This document shows positions 21,492 to 34,374 of a DNA stretch of 64,000 nucleotides, piece by piece (within the stretch, counting starts at the first letter, position 1; the number at the start of each line of letters is the position of its first letter). The stretch lies in assembly GCF_943734655.1 (NCBI RefSeq), contig NC_071353.1:141149907-141213906 (forward strand), in the 5' to 3' direction. The notes beneath the pieces are model-generated. The model ran no database searches. It saw only the letters and a program-made list of their open reading frames with translations, and had not been told where the DNA came from. This DNA is from Sabethes cyaneus (taxonomy: Eukaryota > Arthropoda > Insecta > Diptera > Culicidae). A program made the position numbers and the translations under genes.

Positions 21492-21710
21492 GGCCATTAG
21501 GCCTTTACAAATATTTTATAAAGTTTTTGTCCTTCCGGTTTTGGCAACTGAAGCGAGGGGGGGGGGCGAAAAAAACCAAAGAGATTTGTTTTATTCAACC
21601 AAAAAAAATCATGCAATTTAAGCATTTTTACTTGAAGTTTAAACGTAAAAACCAGAACTATGTTTACTTTTTTATATTATTATTTTCCATGCAAAAATCT
21701 ACGAAAAGGA
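21492..21710 (+). mobile_element. truncated Tourist-like MITE copy
   Basis: The left end reads GGCCATTAGGCCTTTACAAA, with the first bases duplicated. The body matches the 47055-47539 copy (GTTTTTGTCCTTCCG, a G run, AAAGAGATTTG, TTTACTT...AGTTTAAACGT). Similarity stops near 21710, so about half the element and the right TIR are missing. Confidence 0.75.
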
Positions 21711-21807
21711 ATAAATTTAAAAAACAAACAAGAAAACTAAAAAATTAAAAATCTAGAAAACGAGAAAAAGCGATAGCAAAAAGAAACGAAAACTAGAAGT
21801 TGTATAA

Positions 21808-22258
21808 GGCCGTTGCAAATTATTTTAAAAGTTTTTGTCACCCTTTGAAATTGGCTTGAAAAATCGGGGGGGCAAAAAAATAATTTGTAGGATATGAGTC
21901 AATTTTTTTTATAAAATCAATTGTCTGTGGGCTCTACAGCCTGAAAAACTTGAAAAATGAGTACGAGTTGAGTTAACGCTTCTAGCATGAAATAGAAATG
22001 GAAATTCAAACAGTGGAATTTCCGAAAATCGGTCAAAACAATTTTCTTTCGTTTTTGTCTTTTTTTTGGTAGATTTTTGCATTAAAAGCAAGAATAGATT
22101 TGGTTTTCACGTTTAAACTTAAAATAAAAACGCCTAAAATCCATGTTTTTTGCTCGATTAAAAAATTCTCTTTGTTGTTTTTCGCACCCCCCCCCCACCC
22201 CCCCTACAGTGGCTTAACACCGGAGGGACAAAACCTTTTTTAAATATTTGTAATGGCC
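21808..22258 (-). mobile_element. Tourist-like (PIF/Harbinger) MITE, inverted copy
   Basis: A 451-base element, the inverse of the copy at 47055-47539. Ends are GGCCGTTGCAAAT on the left and the inverse of GGCCATTACAAAT on the right. TAA lies directly outside both ends (21805-21807 and 22259-22261), matching the three-base TWA target of PIF/Harbinger. It has a C run at about 22188-22204 and no coding capacity. Confidence 0.8.
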
Positions 22259-24219
22259 TAATGCGAAAATGAGAAATCAGGTAAACATAAAGACTAGGAA
22301 TCTAGAATACGAGAAAATTAGAAAACGAGAAAGCTACTTAACAAGAAAGAGGGAAAACGAAAAAAATGAAAACTAGAAAAGAACGAGAAACTGAAAAGCG
22401 AGAAAACCGAAGAAATAAGAAAATTAAAAAACATAAGACAAGAAAACAAAAAAAAGAACAAAAGACGAAAATAGGCAAACATGAAAACGAAAAAAATAGG
22501 AAACAAGAAAACGAGAAAACGAGACATCACTAAAATTAGAAATAGTTTTCACGAGAAAACACGAAAACTTAGAAACGAAGAAAAAAGTTTAAATAGAAAA
22601 AGCGTGAGAGCAAGAAAAACCGAAAACTAAGAAAAAAAAACAATGAGTGTGGTTTTCTCATTCCTCAACGAAGAAACAAGAACACAAGAAAATGAGAAAA
22701 ATGATAACTAGAAAGATATAAAACTAGAAAATAAGAAACTGAGAAAATGAGGAAACGAGAAAATTATTAAATTAGAAAATAAGAAAACGAGAATTCGAAA
22801 AAACAAGGAAACGCAAATAGACCAGACTAAAAACCGAGAAATAGATAAATTGAGGAAACTAGTAAACATGAAGTAGTAAATGAACAAAAGCGATAACGAG
22901 TGAAAGCGAAACTAGAAAATGAAAAGATGCGATAATAAGAAATTTGAAAACGAAAACAATATGAAAAACACGAAAACCAAAAAATCAGAATATGAAGAAA
23001 TGGTAAAACAAGGAAACGAGACATAGAAAAAAAACAGAAATATTTTTCTCGAAAAAATGCAAAAACTAGAAATCAAAAAAACGAGAGAAAAAACCAAAAT
23101 TAAACAATGAGAAAACGAGAAAAAGCAATAACGAAAAAAAAACAAAAACTAAAAAATAAGCCAACGAGAAAATAAGAACATGAGAAAATCCGAAAATGAG
23201 AAAACGAGAAACTAATAAATAAGAAAATGAGAAACTGAAGAAAACAAGAAAATGAGCAAAAAACAGATACATTATTATTAAACCAGAAAATGAGAAAACT
23301 AAAAAAACGAGAAGTCAATCACATGAGAAAGCTAGTAAGCATGAAAACGAGAAAATGCGAAAATGAGAAGACGAGAAAAGGATGAAATGAGAAAATAGGA
23401 AAACGAAAAAAATTATGAAACTAGAATAGAGAAAACAAGAAACAGGAAAACCGAGAACACGACAAAATTTGTACAGCAAAAAACAAAAAAAAACCTGAAA
23501 ACTAGAAAACGAGAAATCAAAAATAAGATAAAATTAGGAAACGAGACAACGGAAAAACCAGAAATAGTTTTCTCTAGAAAACGCGAAAACTAAAAAATTA
23601 AAAAAACGAGAGAGAGAGAGATAACATGAAATCAAGAAATAACGAATCCTAAATAATAAGATACAACTACAAAAGACAATCTTAGTGACTGTCGCAGCGG
23701 CATTTTTGAACCCAGTGTCCTTCTGGCATACAAACAAAATGAGACAACAAGAAAACCAAAATATGAGGAAATAAGAAAACTAGAAAATGGGAAAACGTGA
23801 TAACAAGAAAAAGCTTTAACTAGAAAATAAAAAAAACAAGAAAATGAGAAACGAAAAAATATGAACATGAAAATATGAGAAAACGAACAAACACTATTAG
23901 AAAACACTAAAACAAGAAACCAAAAAAAGAAAAAAGAAAATGAAAAAACTAGACAACGAGAAATCGATAAAATGCGGATAAACGTGGAAATGAGAGAAAG
24001 CGAAAACTAGAACCTCAGAAAATGCGCATATGAGAAAACAAGCACATGACAAAATGAGAGAAAATAAAAAAAACCAGAAAACTATGAGACTAGAAAAGAG
24101 AAATCGAGAAACTGTAAAACCGAGAAAACGAAAAACCGAAAAAACGAGAAAATGAGAAAACTAGGAAACAAGAAAGAAGAAAACGAGACATCGAGAAACC
24201 AGAAATAGTTTTCACGAGA

Positions 24220-24424
24220 AAGCAAAGCAAAGCAAAGCCTAGGTGCTACATTCCCTTATTGAAACTTGACCTTCTGTTTTTATACGACAGACTTCGTAGT
24301 CAGCTGTTAGAGTACAAGACAATTGCAGGGCCAGTTGCTACGATCCTATTGACTCTAACAGCCTCTACCAACCGAGATTCGAACATACGACGACTGACTT
24401 ATTAGGCCAACGTCATACCTCGAA
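24220..24424 (-). mobile_element. tRNA-derived SINE, second copy
   Basis: It shares with the 5613-5822 copy the stretch GTTAGAGTACA, GATCCTATTGACTCTAAC and the inverse B box GATTCGAACATACGACGAC. The minus-strand 3' tail is GCTTT repeated four times (24220-24238). It lies inside the polypurine array. A clean target duplication was not recognised. Confidence 0.8.
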
Positions 24425-25549
24425 AACTAAACTAAAACTAACGAAAACTAAAAAGTGAAAAACCGATTAGAAGCGAAATAAACGGACTAAAGAATGAGAA
24501 AAAGGAAGCAAGAAAACGAAAAAATCGGAGGAAATCAGAAAATAAAGAAACCAGAAATGTGAAGAGGAGAAATGAAAAAATGGGAAAACAAGCAAACTAT
24601 TAAAATAGAAACGCGAAAACAAAAAACATTGGAAAAAACAAAAATCAAGAGAACGATAAAATAGGCGAATAAACCAACTAGAAATTGAGAAATCGACAAA
24701 CTAAGAAACTTAAAAGCATGAAAACAAGAGAAGGATACAACGAGATAAAGCGGAAACGAGTGAAAACGAAAACTAGGAAAATAGAAACCTATAAAACGAG
24801 GAAAACGAGTAAACAAAAAACAACGAGAGAACGAGAAACGGCGAAAATGAAAAACGAGAAAATAAGAACATGAGAAACGAGAAACAGAAAAAACAACAAA
24901 CAAAGAAAAGCAAGGAAAACAGAACACGAGAAAACGAGAAGGAGAAACGAGTTTTTGTTTAGAAAACCAGAAAAAGAGAAATCGTTATAACTAGGAATTT
25001 AAAAAACGAGAAAACGGAAAAAGACGAAGTGAATACTACAAATAAAATAAAAAGAAGAGAAAATGAATAACGAGCAAAAAAGAACATGAGTAGAAAACTT
25101 GAAAACGAGAAATCGAAAACTCGAGAAAATGAGAAAACTAGAACTAGAAATGGTGTAAACGAGAAAACGAATAAACGAGGAAAACGAGAAGACGAGAACA
25201 AGGGAAAACTTTAAAACTCGAATACTGGAAAACGAGAAAAAACGTAAACCAGAAACTAAGAACGACGAACGAGACAACGAGAAAATGACGAAACGTGAAA
25301 CCGAAAACGCGGGAACATGAGAAAACAAGCAAATCATTAAACTAGAAAGCAGGAAATTGAAAAAACAAGAAAAAGGAAAGAACAGGAAACAAGAAAATGA
25401 GAAAACACGAAAATGAGAACACTGGGAAACAAAAAAAACTAAAAAACATGGTGAAGATATGAAAAGGCAAAAATGGGAAAACAATAAAATTTGAATACTT
25501 GTAAGTACTACTTGAAACATTGCAAATATAACAACATAATAGAGAAATA

Positions 25550-25787
25550 GGGTGAGGGCGCTATTATTAGTCCTATTGCCTATATTGGTCCTATCTACAA
25601 TCATCTATATCTGTAATGATAATCAATTATCTCGGAGTTTTTCAAACCTAAGTCCAAGTTTCATCTATGCTTCAATCAAAATGCGCTAAAAATATGGTTG
25701 ATATAGCCATCATGCACTGCAAATATGGATGATTGTAGTGAAAAAAGAACCAATATAGGCAATAGGACTAAAAATGGCTCCGCACCC
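25550..25787. mobile_element. TIR MITE with TA flanks
   Basis: A 238-base element with inverted ends of about 40 bases. The left begins GGGTGAGGGCGC and the inverse right begins GGGTGCGGAGCC; both share the block TTAGTCCTATTGCCTATATT. TA lies outside both ends (25548-25549, 25788-25789). It sits exactly at the right edge of the polypurine array. No coding capacity; family unknown. Confidence 0.85.
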
Positions 25788-26017
25788 TAGATAAGAATTT
25801 TTTTTTTTTAAATAATATCAAAAAACTACATGCAGCGGCAGATAAGCCTTATATTATTTAGGACAAACAGTAATATTTACGGGCCTAATGTAACTAGTTT
25901 TGAAGGTTTCTGTACAAAAATGTAACAAAATAATTGTCCGTTGAAGTTAACAATCCGGAATAAAGTTCATTACACAGGATCTATACTTAAGTTTCTATCT
26001 ATATTTACAAATATTCT

Positions 26018-26775
26018 CTAAATGCTTGCACCAAATCGTACATCAATCACCGAAAATTATCGTAAATAACTTTTAACAAATTCGGAATGGTAACTAAAGC
26101 TTAATAAAGTCCGCCTAAGTTGATTTTCAATCGTATATAATGATAATAGCTGACGTAAATACGATATACAGCACAGAATCGTATAGCAGTACGGAGCGGG
26201 TCGGCCTTAATCAGATATTGTCGTATATTATTACTTATATCGATAAAATGCGTATGTTTATTCCCAGCTAGCACCAACTCGTATATCAGTGTACGAAAAC
26301 TATCGTAAATATCTCCTAACAAACTCGAAATCGTAACTAAAGCTGGATAAAGTGGGATCAAGTTGATTTTTTGTCGTATATAATGATAATGACTGACATT
26401 CATACGATTTTCAGCACAAAATCGTAGAATAGTACGGAGCGACTCGCGCTCCGGATCGGATATTATCGTATCGTATACTTATATAATCGTAACGCTCAAA
26501 ATTATTCGTAATCACGTATATCGCCTCCAAAATAGTACGGATATGCCAATTTTGCGCATGAAATACGATTTATTTAGCATGTATATCTGTACGTAATGCT
26601 GATTTTTACCTTTTTTATACATATGAAAATGCTAGCTGGGTTCCTCATCACGTATATCGCCTCCAAAATACTACCGATATGCCAATTTCGCGTATCAAAT
26701 ACGATTTATTAGCATGTATATATGTACGTAATGCTGACTTTTATCTCTAATATACATACAAAAATGTTAGCTGGG
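26018..26775. mobile_element. outer MITE interrupted by its own kind
   Basis: The left half (26018-26262, beginning TGCTTGCACCAAATCGTAC) and right half (26641-26775, ending AAAATGTTAGCTGGG) are homologous to the left and right halves of the inner element. Joining them across the insertion gives the order seen in the inner copy. The sequence is rich in CGTATA/TACG steps. Confidence 0.7.
26263..26640. mobile_element. inner MITE with CCCAGCTAGC termini
   Basis: The element starts CCCAGCTAGCACC and ends ATGCTAGCTGGG, an inverted terminal repeat of about 11 bases. It has two halves: an AATCGTA/TATCGTA-rich left and a right half with CACGTATATCGCCTCCAAAA. It is inserted between the two halves of another copy. 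No coding capacity; superfamily not assigned. Confidence 0.75.
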
Positions 26776-29412
26776 TGTGACTGTGAACTTATCTTATCTG
26801 AACAAATTTGTATTTCAAATATTTTCTTATGCAATGCTTCATTTATTTGTTGGTTTCGGAGCTAAAAAGTTTAAGAAAATACTTCGCAAGAAAGAGAAAT
26901 ATCTGAAATATAGTTATTTTCTTTCGTAAGACTACATTATTGTTTTAATACCTGCTTTTTTGGATATTAAACATGTTTTATTCCCTTTCTTTTGAGCATC
27001 TCTGAAGTTTCAATTTAGACGCCTACCAAAAGCAGGAGCGCCAAAAACTGGACGATTTGGGTAAAATCCACAGGGGTGCACTTCTCAAAACATGGAATAC
27101 TACTTTGCCTCCGTTCAGCGCAGCCAAAGTGTCAGTAGGGTACGAGCAAAAAACCAAAATATAACACGATTAACGAAGGACAATCCGTTGAAACAACCAT
27201 CATCATTCGACAATGCCGAAAGCCAGAACGGAACCAACGTAAAAAACACTCGCTAAATGATGCCAAATTTTATTTTTGTTTGCATTTCACAGCGCCCGCC
27301 GCGGCATGGTTGTTTTTTTTTTTTTGGTTACGAAAAATAGTCCCCCCGTTAAGTGCGTCGTGCTTTACCCATCTGCCGCGAAGAGCGGTGCTTTTGTGGT
27401 CATTTGGTGAAGTGCAATATCCTGTTACGAAGGTTGCCCGGTTAATTAAGCTGTGCTTGGGTTGGGTTAAGCAGTATCTATGGATACGTTAATTGAATCG
27501 GATGAATGTTAAAAAAAAAACAAACAATTTTTTATCACGAATGACAAATTATAGAAGTAATATTTAAGTGTGAATACGGAAGTGTTTATACGGAAGACAA
27601 TAAGCTAGTAAGACATAGTAACAAAAAACCAATGATCTTCCGGCAAACTAAACTTCGTAGCATCCTTTTGCTCCGAATCGAGCCGATGGTATCTTTATGG
27701 CATTATAGGGACGGGCACACTCAATTAGCCTGATCCATCAATATTGTTCAGTCGAACGTTTCCAGTACCTAACGAATTAGCAGGAGCCCAATCGCACTCA
27801 TCCTGTTTCGCTTCCGCCGGGAGAAAACTTCTACCTCGACGGTACCGTACCAAGCGGATCTGCCGAGTGGAACGAATTGCCGTTTCACCGAAGACGGGGA
27901 ACGCTTTACTCTAGCAAATCCCATAACTAATTAAAAGTTTGTAAAATCTTGATGAGACGAAAATTTCATCGACTTTCATCCAGAGTTACCACTTGCTTGC
28001 TTGCTTAAAGTAAGTTTAGCCGTTCAGGAAATGGAAGCTTTCATCCTTTCGGCATCCCGACGCCCGTGCCTTCTTCCAGGACACGCTCGCTCACAGCTGG
28101 TTAACGGCTCATCGTAAACGTCGATAGAAATTAGACGGTGCCATGTTATCCAGAGATCGACCACACTAAAATAGTGAAACACTAATTTTGGGTTGCATCC
28201 GTTTTCCAGGGAGGGTGACACCGTCACCGGACTTTCCGCCCCAGGGCGTTCAGACCGAACCGCAAATGCTGCTGCTACTGTTGTTGTTGTTGTGGGCAGA
28301 AAAACCAACCCTTTATCAGATGATTATCTACACCGGCCAGCAGAGCCAGAGCGTTGTTGCAAAGTTTCGAGTAGCATCATCGGCAGTTTAGTACGCCTTT
28401 GTTACTAACCACAGCGTGTCCAATTTCGGTACTAAGGGACAACAGACTAGACTCAAATTGACCGTGTGAAATCAACTTTGCTTGCTCGTACCAGAGACGT
28501 TTATTCAAAAACTTGTACACTTCTAATTGACTTTCGAAGTTATGTAAATTGGAAGACAAACTTTGAGCGTTAGATTAATCCTTTATAAAGCAAATGCCTT
28601 AAATCTATTTCTGCAAACATCCATTTTTATATTTTATTTTTTTAAATTACCTTGTACATTAGACAGCTGTTTTATTGAACGTAAACAGAGCTTAGTTTCT
28701 GCCTGAGAAAAGTTCAAGTCTATGCATTGCTCTGCAGTATTTTTTTTGTGCTACCCAACAACTGCGTTCGTCTGACGAGTTTCGAAAACAACAAATAAAT
28801 TGGTAATGATAACATCTGTGCAAAAAAAAAGAAAATAATAATAATCAAGCTGCTGGTTGCAAGCAACACCGGAATGTAAACAATCATAACGAATTTGCTC
28901 TCATATCAATCTGCCGTAAATCGCCATTCGGTATTTAGGTCAAGTTGAATGCGATACTCAGAGGAAAGCTTTGAGCACATCACGTTAGGGTGATTCAGAA
29001 TTTCTATTCTACTTAAGCATGGAGAATTTTTTTGATAATTACAATAATTTACAATAAACTAAATTTTGCTGGGCGAAAGGGGCTATATCCGCAAGCTTTA
29101 AAAAGCTTGATTGACGAGCAAGCAATCAAAGTTCGATTTTGGTTAAAGCAAGCTCTATTTAATTTTATCTGGCATCTTTTCACACTCTTACTTCAATCTG
29201 AATTTTGCATTTCCGACAAACTTATTTAGGTGAGTTATTAGAATTGTATTAGCTATTAGGTCGTCTAATGTAACTATTTATCGCTTAGTGAATAGCAATA
29301 TCACAATGAAAATGAAGTGTGGAGTAGGAAAAACACCTGTATAATGGAGATTATTCAAAATTATCGAACAACATTTGGCGAAGAGTTTCAACTATCCATG
29401 AAATTTTGTGCA
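26776..29412. other. unique DNA without supported gene
   Basis: No domain, RNA gene or mobile element was recognised. The segment 27240-28400 is more GC-balanced and has several overlapping frames of 60-94 codons, none with a recognisable product. It could be non-coding DNA of a neighbouring gene. Confidence 0.4.
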
Positions 29413-29530
29413 GGGGCCAGTGGTGCCAAATCTACGGATTTATCCGTAGTTCTACGGATTTAGGAATCATCTACGAACCTACGGATCAAGTGCTCATATC
29501 TACTAATTTTCATAAATTTTACGGCAAATA
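29413..29530. repeat. dispersed CTACGGATTTA repeat, copy 1
   Basis: It begins CAGTGGTGCCAAATCTACGG and contains four CTACGGAT-like motifs. A diverged copy lies at 59527-59640 (GATGCCAGATCTACGGATTT...). The CAGTGG start could be a TIR end, but the other end was not found. Confidence 0.6.
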
Positions 29531-30889
29531 TTGAAAGTTTAATTTAATTACAAAAATCACGAGTACGTTACATGCAGTAAAAAATATCCCGAAAAACATA
29601 AGTTTATTATTTCTGAGAAAAAAAACCTTGTTCTATATGTATGAATGTTCTATATATCATAAAGAAAGCAATGAAAAAATTATTAAAATACATATAAAAA
29701 CCCGATTAAATCCACCTAGTGGTGAAAGGAACCTTTGTTATACGGTCTTACTTGCTATTTGAGATAGAAATCGACACGTGTTCGGAACATAATTCATCTA
29801 TTGGTTGTAGTTGCGTAGTGCGTTGGTTTACATAATATTTTTGAAAATTGAATAAGTTTACAAAATTTGAACAAAATAGGAACACTTTTAAATTTTGATG
29901 AAAAAAGGATCATGAAATTGCTGAGTAAGGATAAGTAAGTTGTTATTAATCTGAGTAAGTGCAAATAAAAGTAAGTTGTAAGAGGAAATCTTATCCTTTA
30001 GCATATACATTGTCTAGTAAAGGTCTAGTTTATAGGTTTTTGAACTATGCATAGTTTCCTGTAATGCCATTCTATTTGAATCACATCAATAGAGTTTTCT
30101 TGAATAATCTTCATCAATTTTTATTAACTCACGCTGTTGTATTTTATACAGCACGTGTAGGTTTTTCAACGCCATATTGTTATAAAGTTACAAATCGTTG
30201 TTTAACTAACGTATATTCTTCAACAAACTTATTGTGAGCAAAATATCATAATTATTCAATGCATTAATAATTTTAATGGTTGGGAAAATTTATGCAGCAA
30301 AACTATCAGCAAATGTAAAATGTTTAAAATGTATCCGTCTGTTGATAGTCGAGTAATTCGGAGTCAAAATTAGGGTATTCTTTATAATCAAAGTTCTACA
30401 GTTCCTAAACAAGCAAACATACAGGTATACTATTTTCAGAAAAGTTGTGTATTTTTACTATTTGTACAATTTTGTAGAACATGAAAAAGTCATACAACAA
30501 TCACAAAAAGAGCAAAAATAGAAAAACTTATTTTACAAATTCATATACAATAAATAAGATTTTTTTTATCTTCGCTGCAGAGATAGAAGGTAACTGTCTT
30601 TAGCAAAATTTCTTGTAATAATATGCTCTACAACTTTGCAGAACACATCAATGTGTTATATTGACACGGAAGAAAAATATTTTTTTTATTTCACTTTTAA
30701 GGGGATTAATCAAAATTTAAATTCTACCAGACGATAGAGCTTCCAATTTCAAGAAACTCTTCCAAGGGTTCGATAAACCTAAAACCAAGTTTTTCCAGTC
30801 AAAACTCTAGTGCACACGTTTTCTTTGGTTTGGGGGTTTGGGGCTATTGTGCGCGCGAGTAACTGTGTTACGAAAGTTGGCGCGAGTGT
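29531..30889. other. AT-rich spacer
   Basis: AT-rich with no open frame of note. The short stretch CCCGATTAAATCCACCTAG (about 29701-29719) recurs at 45886 as CCCGAATTAATCCACCTAG, so part of this spacer belongs to an unrecognised dispersed repeat. Confidence 0.4.
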
Positions 30890-31912
<1,023 letters not shown>

Positions 31913-33075
31913 AACAAAGAGACGGTGAGAAGACAGCGGTAAGATGACAAAAATATGATGAAAAGATGACGGAATAGTAATATAAAGATCGTGAAAAAAC
32001 GATTCAAAGACGCCAAAACAGCGGCAAAAAACGGCAAAGTGACAATTAATATGCGTCAAACAAGTGATAAAACATGCAAAAAGAACGACGAAAAGTTGGC
32101 GACTGTACGTCAGAAAGACGATGAAAGAACTACGAAAAGACAAAAGACACTTTTGTTATCTTGACGACAAGTAGAACGAAAGCGCATGAAAAAACGAAGA
32201 AAAAGCTAAAAGGTTCGAAAACAGATACTGAGGAAGCCTGCAAGTCGTAGGCGAAATACGTATCTATCGTGAATAAAATACACATAGTAGAATTAAATTG
32301 GATAAGTTTTCTTTTTTTTTTATTTTTAGGTTTCGTATTCTACTAAGACGCTCCAAAAAACTTCAGAAGAAAAAGCGACAATATGACAACGAAAACGCCA
32401 AAAAACGCCAGAAGCCGCTGAAAACAAGCGTCTAAAAACGATGAAACTGCAATGGAAAGATGGCAAAAATGAATGGCATGAAAAGAAAACCATAATCCGA
32501 CATTAAGATCACAATAAGACGACGAAAAGAAAATGCAACCAAAAGATGATGGAAAAGGGCGAAAACGCAAAGATAACCTGACGAATAAACAACATCTTAT
32601 CTTATCACCGAAAAGACGAGAAAATAATAATGAAAAGACAGTCAATAAACAAGAAAAATTCGACGAACAAGTTGTTAATAGACAGGTGAAAAGACGACGG
32701 AATAAAGAAGTCAAGACAAGTAGGCGAAAAGATGATAAAGAAGAGACAAAAGGTGACCAAACATAGCGAATATACATCAGAAAGACATCGAACAACGCAA
32801 AAAAGTGATAAAAAATTCCAAAAAAAAAACGATACAAAACGACGTTAAATATAAATGGATGCAGAAAACGAAATGAAGAGACAATAAAGAGACAGCAAAA
32901 TCGCGACAAGAAATGTCAAAAACGCCTGCAAATGGCGAGGCCATCCAATCAAAAACGCTACAAAATACGATACAAAAATGACTAGAAATGGCTGACAAGA
33001 AACAAAGAGATGATGCAAAGATGCTAGAAATGTTAAACTAACGAAAAACGACTAGCATACGTTATAAAGACAACA
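31913..33075. repeat. degenerate GACGAAAA-type array 1
   Basis: The plus strand is built of degenerate purine-rich units such as AAAAGATGACGA and AAAACGACG. The module ATGCAGAAAACGAAATGAAG near 32860 recurs in arrays 3 and 4. A non-array piece lies at about 32155-32345. The 188-codon minus-strand frame is composition-driven. Confidence 0.75.
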
Positions 33076-33084
33076 AAACAACGT

Positions 33085-33195
33085 GGGGTCAGTCCCGGTA
33101 TGCTGGTTAGCATTCAAGCCTCTGGCGCTGAGGACTCGGGTTTAAATTCCAACCTGTAGAAGTCGTGATTGACCCAAGCTGTGCTAAAACAAAAG
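33085..33195 (+). mobile_element. tRNA-derived SINE-like fragment
   Basis: It contains TATGCTGGTTAGCATTCAAG (A-box-like) and, about 30 bases on, CTCGGGTTTAAATTCCAACC (B-box-like, GGTTYRAATYCC). The spacing fits a tRNA-related promoter, but the arms do not fold as a clean tRNA. A decayed tRNA-derived SINE is most likely. Confidence 0.45.
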
Positions 33196-33329
33196 GGGAA
33201 AAATCAAACAATGAAAAATTAACGATGAAATACGGGAAACCAAAACTAAGAGCGAGTGATAAAAGGCAAATGATGAATGTCAAGAGCATGCGTCCTTGAA
33301 TGAAATTGTTAGTTTTATGCAAGGCTTAC

Positions 33330-33886
33330 TAGGGCTAGGGCTAAGGCTAGGGCTAGGGCTAGGGCTAGGGCTAGGGCTAGGGCTAGGGCTAGGGCTAGGG
33401 CTAGGGCTAGGGCTAGGGCTAGGGCTTGGGCTAGGGCTAGGGCTAGGGCTAGGGCTAGGGCTAGGGCTAGGGCTAGGGCTAGGGCTAGGGCTAGGGCTAG
33501 GGCTAGGGCTAGGGCTAGGGCTAGGGCTAGGGCTAGGGCTAGGGCTAGAGCTAGGGCTAGGGCTAGGGCTAGGGCTAGGGCTAGGGCTAGGGCTAGGGCT
33601 AGGGCTAGGGCTAGGGCTAGGGCTAGGGCTAGGGCTAGGGCTAGGGCTAGGGCTAGGGCTAGGGCTAGGGCTAGGGCTAGGGCTAGGGCTAGGGCTAGGG
33701 CTAGGGCTAGGGCTAGGGCTAGGGCTAGGGCTAGGGCTAGGGCTAGGGCTAGGGCTAGGGCTAGGGCTAGGGCTAGGGCTAGGGCTAGGGCTAGGGCTAG
33801 GGCTAGGGCTAGGGCTAGGGCTAGGGCTAGGGCTAGGGCTAGGGCTAGGGCTAGGGCTAGGGCTAGGGCTAGGGCTAGGGCTAGGA
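33330..33886. repeat. (CTAGGG)n hexamer array, about 92 units
   Basis: Almost perfect hexamer repeat with only a few variants (CTAAGG near 33341, CTTGGG at about 33425, CTAGAG near 33547). It differs by one base from the vertebrate-type TTAGGG unit and from the insect TTAGG. Dipterans lack canonical telomerase repeats, so this is read as an interstitial microsatellite. The G-rich strand has G-quadruplex potential. The 206-codon Leu-Gly frame is an artefact. Confidence 0.95.
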
Positions 33887-33907
33887 CATCAAGTTAAATT
33901 TCATATC

Positions 33908-34051
33908 GGACTTTAAAATGGACTTCAAAATAGACTTCAAGTTGGAATATAATTTATACTTCAAATTGGAGATCAATGCGAATTTCGAATCGGACTTCAA
34001 ATAAGAATTTTAATTGGACTTTGAAATGGACTGTAAATTGGATTTCGAATT
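33908..34051. repeat. 12-bp minisatellite, 12 units
   Basis: Consensus GGACTTCAAATT. The block can be cut into exactly twelve 12-base units with no insertion or deletion, for example GGACTTTAAAAT, GGACTTCAAAAT, AGACTTCAAGTT and, at the end, GGATTTCGAATT. Units differ mainly by substitutions. It lies 21 bases after the hexamer array. Confidence 0.9.
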
Positions 34052-34374
34052 GTACTAACCATGGAAACATCAAAGTTTGTATTATATATCTGTTTAATAT
34101 GTATTTATATGTCATTCTCATACCAAACATTCTACCTATTCTATTCAGTTTTATTAGCAGTATTTACGCAATTAAAGCCATTGTAATCTATAACCAGCCG
34201 AGCTTGTGCTTTAACTTTTTCAAGCCTAGCACCCTAAACTGATTTATATCCTTCACTGGACTCAATGAATCATGAAATCTTGTGCGCTAAATTTACCACA
34301 CATGTCACATCTGTGTTGACCAGCGAACGTATAGGGTTCCATTTTCACATCCTTTTCTTTTTATACTTTCCTTT

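Larger units (their letters stand above)
20746..25545. repeat. degenerate polypurine array (AGAAAACG-like)
   Basis: About 4.8 kb in which the plus strand is overwhelmingly A and G, built of degenerate units around GAGAAAACGAGAAA. It is interrupted by Tourist-like MITE copies (21492-21710 and 21808-22258), a non-purine block at about 23640-23745 and a SINE at 24220-24424. The many minus-strand frames rich in Phe, Ser and Leu are artefacts of this composition. It directly continues the heptamer array, so the heptamer may be a locally homogenised variant. Confidence 0.85.

Noticed and set aside
32343..32909. 188-residue hydrophobic minus-strand frame resembling a membrane protein, and similar ones at 58187, 59895 and 62433
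   Set aside because: The opposite strand is purine-rich repeat, so the frames are Phe/Ser/Leu-rich by composition. Apparent membrane segments have no family features.
33330..33886. Chromosome end (telomere)
   Set aside because: Flanked on both sides by ordinary sequence and other repeats. The unit is not the known insect TTAGG, and dipterans do not use telomerase repeats.
33296..33916. 206-residue Leu-Gly repeat protein
   Set aside because: Translation of the (CTAGGG)n array; no start context or non-repeat domain.
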